Origin: Carposina sasakii
Taxonomy: Eukaryota; Arthropoda; Insecta; Lepidoptera; Carposinidae
NCBI GenBank assembly: GCA_014607495.2
Contig: CP053161.1
Coordinates: 2,728,001-2,792,000, forward strand
DNA: 64,000 nucleotides
Direction: 5' to 3'
Shown here in pieces: positions 55,800 through 64,000 of the stretch. The notes under the pieces are model-generated. The model was given only the letters and a program-made list of their open reading frames with translations. It was not told the origin of the DNA and searched no databases. The position numbers were made by a program, and so were the translations under genes. The stretch's first letter is position 1. The number at the start of each line of letters is the position of its first letter.

Positions 55800-57580
55800 A
55801 TTAAAAGAAAGCCTACCTACAACCAAATCCATTTCATTAACTATATCAGAAATATGATTGCAGATTTGATTTTACCCTACCCATAAAAACCCTTGTTTAT
55901 TGGTTCACATAATGGTTAAGTTACTGTTTGATAAAATTTGAATAAATTTAATAACACTACCTACGATGTTCTTGGAGGAGCCGATATGTTCCTTATTTAC
56001 TTGAAATAAAATTCGTTTTATATCACTAGGAATTTTACCTGGACTGCAATACAAATCTTGCTTAAGTAGACAGTTATATTTTATTTATGTAAAACGAGAC
56101 GACCGACAATTACGTTTTGACTATCAAGTTTTAAAAATACTATTAGCAAAGCAACTTTTGAAATATCGTACAATAGCCTCACCCAAATCCTAGTATAGAT
56201 TTAGTTAACTTGCAAACGACGCGTAGCGGCGGGAATAGCTCAATGAGTTATACGTGCGTCGAAAATTGTAACTTAGCTCATAGCATAAGTACCTATTGAT
56301 GGTCCTGTGCCTGATCTCCCTTCTTATGCTGATTACGTAACTATTCGCATTGGTATCGGTTTGCTTTTGCAACTTACATAATTAGTTACCGGCTGCTTCG
56401 CATTCGCGTCCTGCCGGACTACGGATGTGATTGTGAATACTATTAGCTTGCATATTTCTACATAGTATTAAAATACCTAATTAAGTTAAAATAAGTAAAA
56501 TAGAAATATCATAAAATTACAACGTGAGTAGAACATGCTTGCAGCATAAATTACCTAGAGTAAATAAATTATTCGTGTCTTGAACTTTACAAGTTAATGA
56601 TCTTTCTACCTTGTGCAATATGTGCTTAAATTATGTAGGTAGCGAAAAATAAAGAACTCGTGACTCCGCATGTGAAAATATAGGATATATGAGTTTGTTT
56701 TAAGTCTGGTAACTAATAATTTCATGTTTTCATCATAAATAACAAATTTTGTGTTTTTTTTTAAACAAAAGCACGTTATGAATTTGTATTTCTGGAAAAT
56801 GTAGATTATGGCATGTTTCTTGTAGTCTGAGGTAAGCCGATGGTTTTTTGTACGTAACTACCTATTTTCATATATTTGTGATGGATTTTGTTTGAGAGAT
56901 AAAAATATCAAGGATATAGGTATCCGTACGGGAACAACCAGAGTGAGTACTTAAGTTATAGCCATCATTAAAAAATTTGGTTTGCTTGGTGTTTTCTAGC
57001 TGCTTTCTAGTACATGGAGAGTCTTTGTTTTCTCTCATGAAAAAATACTATCTAATTAACGATCATTTCGTGGCAGTAATTTATACTTACGATGTGGGTA
57101 GATGATTGAATTTGATCTACCTATCTACTTCTTGTAATTACTCAGAGAGATATTAATCAATTTTCGTGGAAAGTGTAATTGATCAATGTCTTGATATTAT
57201 CTTTAAAAAGTAGGTACCTATGTACTTATTTCATGACCGTATTTACATGTAAATACAATATACATATATAGTCAATAGGCATTTAGAACAGAATTCCTGG
57301 AGAGAAATGGTTAAGTTAATATTAAACGACCCCCATCGTACCCACCTTGTAACAATATTTTTCCAAGTGGGTGTTGCTTGAAAAAAGATTGGTACTCACC
57401 GGCCAGTTATCTAGTGGGCAGAGCAAGGACTATAAAAAGATTATTCCCAGGGCGCCAGACCTTTTTGCAGTTAAAGAAAACAACAGTTTACAATATATCT
57501 ATTTATTGAAGAAGGTACATATCAGTGTCCTACTCTCTAATATTACCACATTTACATCATATGTAATAGTTTTAAGTTTC
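55800..57580. other. Intergenic, no gene recognised
   Basis: AT-rich, no coding character, no clear inverted or tandem repeat. Confidence 0.4.
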
Positions 57581-57585
57581 CTATA

Positions 57586-57963
57586 CAGGGTGTTTTTTTG
57601 TGCCCACCTTTAACGAAGGGTACGTATTCTATACATGAAATAAAGTAAGTTTATGCCAAAAAAAATACTGGGAAAAAAAAAAATTTTTTTGAAAAAAATA
57701 ATAAATTCCTTGATCGTGCGAAATTATAGTGTCTAGTGTTATGTTAGTTTTTTATAGACAGATATTAATTACTTTTCGTGAAAAAATCTGCTACGCGCGT
57801 CTATGTGCATTTATGCAGAAAAACGCAGTCTATTACTCAACTTTGGACCCTAATATTTGGAAACCAGACATCCCAGGTATGCTTCCATGGAGAAAAATTA
57901 TCGTGATGATGAGGAGATTCCGTAGTTTTCGGGAACGTGACGACCAAAAATCACCCTGTATAT
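57586..57963 (+). mobile_element. ACAGGGTG-ended MITE, near full length
   Basis: Begins ACAGGGTGTTTTTTTGTGCC and ends GACGACCAAAAATCACCCTG; same family as 10022-10394 and 27791-28183. A (TA)n tract follows at about 57978-58006. Confidence 0.75.
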
Positions 57964-57974
57964 AGAATATCTTG

Positions 57975-58008
<34 letters not shown>

Positions 58009-58009
58009 A

Positions 58010-58585
58010 ATGAAAGGTAACTATTGGTATTTAGCTTGAAGAGCTATTGAATAACAAACATGGTGTGTGAACAGACTTAAATTATTTAGTTATGCATTGA
58101 AAAGTAACCTAAAACCCTTCAATAAATTAACATCTAGGATTTGCTGCTATAGGCCAGATAAATTACATAAAGTTTCTGGTTAATTTACTATTTAAGGTAC
58201 AGATCCTACTGCCAGAAACCGCTAGGGTGGTATTTGTTCACCACGTGGCTATCAAATATGAAGTTAAATCCACAACTTAGACTACACGGTATTAATGAAC
58301 TAGAAAATTACTTCCCATGGTCCATATATCCGAGGAGACGTCTTAGTCAAGCTGTGACAAGATCTCAAAGTAGCAGCCCCATAGCACGTGGCAGGTTTTT
58401 TACTGCATAGTCCAACTGTCAGAGCATAGGTAGCTTTCCTTGGCGACTCAGACTAAAACTGCCTAGGCTTTAGATCTTCCTATGGACCCATTAATTGGGA
58501 ATTATATATCCATTTGTTCTCGATCACGGTTATTCAGCCAAACCGTTAAGAAAACAGATCTTTGTTCACACACACATGATTATTT
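58010..58585. other. Intergenic, nothing recognised
   Basis: No gene or repeat recognised. Confidence 0.4.
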
Positions 58586-58591
58586 ATATTT

Positions 58592-58822
58592 TTAAATAAT
58601 TATTTCGGCCATGACTTCAGATGAGGTGGCACTCAGTGCAAAATGGAAGGTATAGAAAGTCACTCCGTTTGTTACATTTGTACGGTTCAGAGCAAAATCA
58701 GTAAAAGGCTCGAATGTGATTTGCAGCTCCCTTTTATACTCATAACCTTCTAGAAACTTCTCAATCCGAGATGGTGTGGTCGACTCCCATTGGTGGATGT
58801 ATTTTTTTTCCAAACCTAACTA
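58592..58822 (-). CDS. Possible orphan terminal exon, unknown protein
   Basis: On the - strand a TGCTGTTAG sequence could be a splice acceptor. The frame after it runs about 76 codons: LGLEKKYIHQWESTTPSRIE, KFLEGYEYKRELQITFEPFT, DFALNRTNVTNGVTFYTFHF, ALSATSSEVMAEIII, then TAA at 58592. Composition is balanced and unlike the AT-rich flanks, with two N-glycosylation-type sites (NRT, NVT), so it may be the last exon of a gene. I found no upstream exon within the next kilobase and no signal peptide. It could be a decayed retrocopy or part of a transposon. Function unknown. Confidence 0.3.
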
Positions 58823-58829
58823 ACAGCAA

Positions 58830-59060
58830 AGGAATTAGGTGGTTATAATGCCAGAGTCCATTCAGCCAACTTATTCTTACCATAAAAAAGTTAAAATTGG
58901 CAACTTTACGTCCAATTTTAAAATGAAGACAGAAAATCCTATAGTGACTATTTTACCATGTTATAACCTACTTGCCAATCGTTTAAAATAGAAAATATGT
59001 TGGTAGCGATAAGTCAAAAGGGGTGTAATTATAGCAATTTCTGAAAGGAAATGTAACGAT
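58830..59060. other. Intergenic, nothing recognised
   Basis: Nothing recognised. Confidence 0.35.
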
Positions 59061-59062
59061 AA

Positions 59063-59131
59063 AACGAGTCAAAGGCTTTTTTCATACTAAACGTTACCTA
59101 CGTTTAGTACGAAAAAGGCCTTTGACTCGTT
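59063..59131. repeat. 69-base near-perfect hairpin
   Basis: Arms 59063-59094 and 59100-59131, AACGAGTCAAAGGC... against ...GCCTTTGACTCGTT, match at 30 of 32 positions around a 5-base TACCT loop. One of the two mismatches would be a G-U pair in RNA. Confidence 0.8.
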
Positions 59132-59139
59132 CAATTAGT

Positions 59140-60000
59140 TTAGGTAAGTATACCAACCTTCCAGCTTAAGAACAAGTAGGTATTCGCAGAACCAACTGGT
59201 GCGTTTGGTGACACGGTTGCACCCTTAAATGTGCATCAAAATGGCTTCGACATTTCGATTTTCCTTTAATTACTTAGATCTCACGATCTTACTTAAATAA
59301 ATAAAAATCGGAATGTGGAATCGCTAAAGGTGAATGTCGTCCGGATCAAACAGTGCGTGCCGTTATCGCCATTCGATGTATTTACCTGTTTGTGTACAGC
59401 TAGTAAAATATTGTAATTTGTAGTACTTAGGTCAAGGTTGCCATCTTATAAATTTGAAAACTAGGATTTAAAGAAGAAATACCAGAACATTTCGATTGAA
59501 AGCCAAGACTATACTGTGCAAGTCCAGTGACAATATGATTGAAGGTCTTTAACATATTCAGTGCCGGCGACTACGTATTTGTGTCTTTTAGGCTTACTAG
59601 AGCTGCCGCTGACGCTTATTTGCGTCATGACACTAAGCGTTTACCCGATGTCGGCACTCTTAGAAAATCTACCGACAGCGAATGTAGAACTCAGGACGAT
59701 GCTTAAAAACTGGATAGTTTTAAAATATGCATTACAATTTTACCTTTGCAACGCTTCGTCGTTGGGACAGCCCAGGACACCCCAAAACACAGGATATGTC
59801 CTGGGAAAACAGGACGGTTGGCAACCCTAACTGTTTTTCTTGTCGAAAATATTTCATTAAACTTTACCAACAAAAAGTATATATTTTATGTAAAAGAGAA
59901 CAAAATGCAATAATTTCTCGCATATGTGAGAAAACTACCACACAAGAACACGAGCGTTAAACACCGCTCGTTTCTCCAACGGAAATTCATCCGTGAGACT
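59140..60000. other. Intergenic, nothing firmly recognised
   Basis: ACAGGATATGTCCTGGGAAA, then ACAGGACGGTTGGCAACCC, near 59790-59828 looks like the end of a dispersed repeat. Open frames around 59561-59960 have no coding character. Confidence 0.35.
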
Positions 60001-60007
60001 AGGCCCA

Positions 60008-60190
60008 GAGGGCTTAGTGTGAGTTTTCACTTCGAACTCGATCGCGTTAATGTAAACTATTGAACCAATCACGTAATGTCGTTGTTCTCACTTTTATTAC
60101 ATCACGTGATCACGCTATAATGTGATTGGTTGGCTGCTTTACGTTAAAGCGATCGAGTTCGAACTGAAAACTCACACGAAGCCCTCTGAA
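60008..60190. mobile_element. Palindromic MITE, CAGAGGGCTT ends
   Basis: CAGAGGGCTTAGTGTGAGTT, then TTCACTTCGAACTCGATCGC, is mirrored by GCGATCGAGTTCGAACTGAA, then AACTCACACGAAGCCCTCTG. A CACGTAATGT / ACATCACGTGAT pair lies in the middle. About 180 bp. Confidence 0.7.
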
Positions 60191-60357
60191 GGATTTCAAG
60201 GACAACGTCGCACTCCTCCACCTCACTTCACGTCTGCAAATAGTTTTAAATATGATCAAAATAAATAAAAAATTCGAAAGTGGTTTATATTGCAATATTT
60301 TTAACATTAGGTCACAAATATAATAAATTTGTCTATTGATCTAAATGCTTATTCAAA

Positions 60358-60545
60358 ACTAGTGGACGCCCACGATTTCGTCCGCGTGGACTGCAGAAAA
60401 ACAAAATGTCGAAATTATCCGGGATAAAAACATTTTCCCGGGATAAAAAACGTATATGTTAAGTGGGATCTGTCACAATATATTCCTGAAAACTGCATCG
60501 AAATCGGTTCAGCCTTTTCCGAGATTAGCGTGCACAAACATCGAT
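60358..60545 (+). repeat. Dispersed retroelement tail, another copy
   Basis: ATTTCGTCCGCGTGGACTGC, TTATCCGGGATAAAAACATT and AAATCGGTTCAGCCTTTTCC match 1257-1575 in order. Confidence 0.65.
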
Positions 60546-60591
60546 CCGTAACAATTTTATTACATTTATAGATAGATCACTGAGTTTGTCC

Positions 60592-61762
60592 CAAAATAAA
60601 AAATTAAATTAACAATTTTAAAAAATCCCCGACACAAAAAACGTACGCAATCATTATGACAAAAGGTTTAAAATGCTAAACCCTATAAAAAGCAAAAAAT
60701 AACTTTTAACACTACGTAAGTACCAACTAAAGCATGTCAGACTATCTACTCGGGACTTTGTGCCACCTTTATGTCAGAGGCATCACCGCTAATTTTGAAC
60801 TGCAAATGGTTATCTTGGCCTGCTGTTGACCGTACGTATGAAATTTTTTATCAAATTTTGTCGCGTCGGGGGACCGCTCTAATTTAAACCTAACGTTAGA
60901 AGCACACATTAAGAAGTCCTCAATCTCATTGTTATACAAATATAATTGTAATAGCTTACTTCACTTTAACTCTGAATACCATTCTTTTTTTTCCTTTTTG
61001 ACATCAGATGTCATGTTAACTGCTCTAACATGACCAGCGAAACACGAAATGATAAACCTATTTATCGACTAACTGTCAAAATACGATAGATATTAGCCGC
61101 CATGTTGAATGTTATCGATACCAATTACTAATCATTTAATTTTACCTTTGTAAACTACCTATGTAAACTAAAAATACTAAATTAAAAATATTAAGTTTGG
61201 AGCATATCACTGAAAACCTATCGAACCAAAGAATATAATAGGTATTTTCGATTTCTCTTACCTATCTAAGCTTATCGCGCACTACAATGTTCATCGATAA
61301 CAATATCTTGTATTGATGTCAAAATTCGATATTTTTAACATCAAAATACGGTCATGTTCGGCGCTATCGATAGTAACCGATGGACATGCTCGCATTTTTA
61401 TCTATCATATCGTATCGTGCCGAGTAACGTTAAAATCGATAAAATTCAACATGGCGGCTATATTTAAAGTATTTTGACAGCTAGGTATCGATAACTTGAC
61501 TTATCATATCGCGGTCCCCCGACGTACGGTCAACAGCAGGCCATTTGCAGTTCAAAATTAGCGGTGATGCCTCCGACATAAAGGTGGCACAAAGTCCCGA
61601 GTAGATAGTCTGACATGCTTTAGTTGGTACTTACGTAGTGTTAAAAGTTATTTTTTGCTTTTTATAGGGTTTAGCATTTTAAACCTTTTGTCATAATGAT
61701 TGCGTACTTTTTTGGGTCGGGGGTGTTTTAAAATTTTTAATTTAATTTTTTATTTTATGCTT
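60592..61762. mobile_element. Large palindrome split by a second foldback MITE
   Basis: The outer arms run 60592 to about 60880 and 61507 to 61762. CCCCGACACAAAAAACGTAC, GCAATCATTATGACAAAAGG and ACTTTGTGCCACCTTTATGT on the left each recur inverted on the right. A 29-bp insertion (TATGAAATTTTTTATCAAAT...) is present only in the left arm. Between the arms lies a 540-bp copy of the MITE found at 40744-41550. Confidence 0.75.
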
Positions 61763-62229
61763 TTTTAAGGGGCTCCTTAATTTTTCATTCTTTCATTTAA
61801 TTTCTTTTATTTTTCGCCGCGTAAAAAGTTTAGATGGGGTCGCTATATGCGATCTCGACCAAAGGAAGCTGTTTAAACTTTGTGGAAACTTTGGTCATTC
61901 TAGATTTTCAGCAAAAATATAAATCGGTTTATTCGTTTCATTCCGGCATTCCAGGGTTTCATCCGCCACATCCCATTTGCAACATCAGGTCCTCGTCAAT
62001 TATAAACATGAAGAGAACTAGTCAAGACAAATTCAATGAGCCCAAACTCAATGGGTTTACTAAAAGGTAGACCAGGGTTACGTCTCCTACCTTCGAGCCC
62101 TAATCAGACCAGCTCAGTGGTTCCAGAACACATTAGTGTTTCAAATGTCAGATCCCACATATGCTTGCAAGCAAACTGAGCGTGTAACATTCCTATCACA
62201 CCTAACAAACGACCTGATGACCTTGAAGA

Positions 62230-62339
62230 CCTGAACCGATTTCCACCAAACATAGCTAAGAACAAAAAAAACAAAAAAAACCGCATTAAAATCGGATCAT
62301 CCGTTTGGGAGCTACGATGCCACAGACATTCACAGACAC

Positions 62340-62411
<72 letters not shown>

Positions 62412-62480
62412 ACACAGAGAGAGAGTGAGATACGTCAAACTTATAACACCCCGTCGTTTTTACGACGGGGGTTAATAACA
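62230..62480 (-). repeat. Dispersed element with (CA)n microsatellite
   Basis: ACCGCATTAAAATCGGATCA and CGTTTGGGAGCTACGATGCC lead into about 33 CA units (62343-62406), then GAGAGAG and TCAAACTTATAACACCCCGT. A long Cys/Val frame on the - strand is only the microsatellite translated. Confidence 0.7.
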
Positions 62481-62489
62481 CCAAAATTG

Positions 62490-64000
62490 TCATGATTATT
62501 CGGACGGAACATTTCGCTCGAGCTGATTAATCGTTCGAAGTTTTCCTTACGTTGTCACTTAGGTTACCCTGTATTCATAATTTATAAAATCTAATTCACT
62601 TGTACTCATTTCCATCATTCGAATTACCGTCCATTAATTAATTTATACCTAGAATATAGAGAGAGGTGGGTTTCTTATTCATTTGGACATTTTCAGATAT
62701 CATTCAGGTAGGTAGGTACCTACAATTGTATAATTCGAATACCTACGAGTACTTCTCGAGCTTGCCCATAAATAACCTTTTCTTATTTCAAAAGCGATTC
62801 GAGGAAGAAAGATTATTTATAGTGATTAATGTCTCATTTTCCAAATAAAAAGAGACATTTCACCTATCATATTCAGGCACCTGAAGCATTGTTGAAAATC
62901 TTTTTATTACAAGTATGATATTTCATCGATTTTGCCTTGCACAGTAGATAATCAAAGGTATGTCTACCCACTTTATTACGGAGATGACAAAATTACGTGA
63001 TCATTTTTCGTTATTTTCTTTGTAATACACTTTAATGAATTTTATAAAGTGAATGAAAGTCAAAGGCATAAGCCATTTTCCCGAACACTAATTAAACGGT
63101 GTCTGTCATTTTATAGATTTGTTTGACACATTGTTATCGTGAAACACAGTGGATATGGAACTACATGGTGAAACAATGACGCCCCCCCACCGCCGGAATA
63201 GGGACAGCTACTTCAAAAAAATAAGAGGTTCTCAATGCGTTGTATGTATATATATTTTTAACTTTCAGTTTTGAAAGATTTGCTCGACAAAGTAAAAAGC
63301 GTAGAGAGAAATGAATTTCATTATAATAAAGTTACATATATAGTTTACCTAAAACAAATTCTCGGTAGCAATAAATTATTTTATATAAAAAAAAATATTC
63401 ATCTAGCCCCTTCAAACACAAGGCAACAAGATCATTATATCATTTTCCTTATACCTACTAAAATAGCGATGAAAATAACATTCTGTACTGTTTTCTGATC
63501 ACAAAGGAATCTTTAAACTTGATTTTTTTGTAGAAAATAACACGTCGTTTTATTTGTTTTGTCGTTTTCGTCGTTTTAGTTAAACTTGTTTACCGTAGAT
63601 ATTAAGATCTATAAATACGCGGGCGCATCGTAGCACGTACTACGAGTACAAGTTTTGAACTACGAACGACGCGAGTGATATACTTACATAGATAATTTCA
63701 AGTATTCTACGCTGCAATATAGGTATTTATTAAAGCACTGATTTAACGCTACATACAGGGTGTAAGTAACAGCCAGGCAAATATAGATCTATATCTATAT
63801 GTTGACTACAGGCCATGATTCTTACGCGAAAATTACTGAAAATATTTACAGGAAAATTAATTTATGCCTTAGATTATGCCTTAGATAATGCCTTAACACA
63901 AAACATATAAATAAAAATTACCTAAAAAAAGTAAAATCAAGTAGCACCGGTCCGCACCTGTTAAGTTAGTTTAACATAATTGCCTTGTATTTAGTATTTT
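62490..64000. other. Right-edge non-coding region
   Basis: No gene recognised. TCTATAAATACGCGGGCGC at about 63608-63626 would make an acceptable TATA box on the + strand for a gene continuing to the right, but no start codon with signal or coding frame follows. ACAGGGTG at 63757 may begin another TIR element. Confidence 0.35.

Noticed and set aside
62104..62493. 129-codon Cys/Val-rich protein on the - strand
   Set aside because: It is a translated (CA)n microsatellite with short unrelated flanks.
63608..63720. Promoter and first exon of a gene at the right edge
   Set aside because: An acceptable TATA box but no start codon with a coding frame before the window ends; kept only as a note.

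Overview
The window looks like nuclear DNA of a moth or butterfly (Lepidoptera). The evidence is three two-exon genes for moricin-like antimicrobial peptides (a Lepidoptera-specific family), GT/AG introns, AT-rich intergenic DNA full of TAGGTACCTA-type words, and a dense load of insect transposable elements. All gene models were assembled by hand from frame, splice phase and motifs; no database was searched.

Layout. The left edge (1-150) holds the C-terminal end of an unidentified membrane protein. From 3.1 to 9.75 kb lies a small immune-peptide cluster: one candidate secreted cationic peptide on the + strand (3233-3838) and three moricin-like paralogues on the - strand (3943-4922, 8132-8415, 9083-9600). 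All three moricins have a phase-0 intron at the same place, and each has a TATA box with a kappaB-like site just upstream. From 11.96 to 18.40 kb a single 2145-codon BEL/Pao-type retroelement ORF (gag, protease, RNase H, integrase, envelope-like) runs leftward; the reverse transcriptase core is missing. It stops about 150 bp from a divergently transcribed 82-residue secreted peptide gene (18553-19551). A TATA/initiator relic resembling the moricin promoters lies at 19711-19772.

From 19.8 to 29 kb there is no recognised gene, but a chain of SINEs, palindromic MITEs, a hAT element with a target duplication, and a 129/108-bp minisatellite with a 366-bp higher-order period. A six-exon gene for a 211-residue coiled-coil protein spans 29139-38637. 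Its introns hold nested palindromes, an RTE-like LINE in two opposed pieces, and a 2.1-kb pogo/Tigger-like element. A LINE bounded by a perfect 12-bp target duplication (40573-47476) is pseudogenised and split by an 800-bp MITE. A secreted six-CBM14 chitin-binding protein gene (49446-51362, - strand, two exons) follows. The last 12 kb is mostly non-coding, with more MITEs, hairpins, a nested palindrome at 60.6-61.8 kb and one possible orphan terminal exon at 58.6 kb.

How parts relate: the moricin-like genes and the other two peptides look like one inducible humoral-immunity neighbourhood. The coiled-coil and chitin-binding genes are independent single genes. Most of the rest is transposon-derived, and the nesting gives relative ages.
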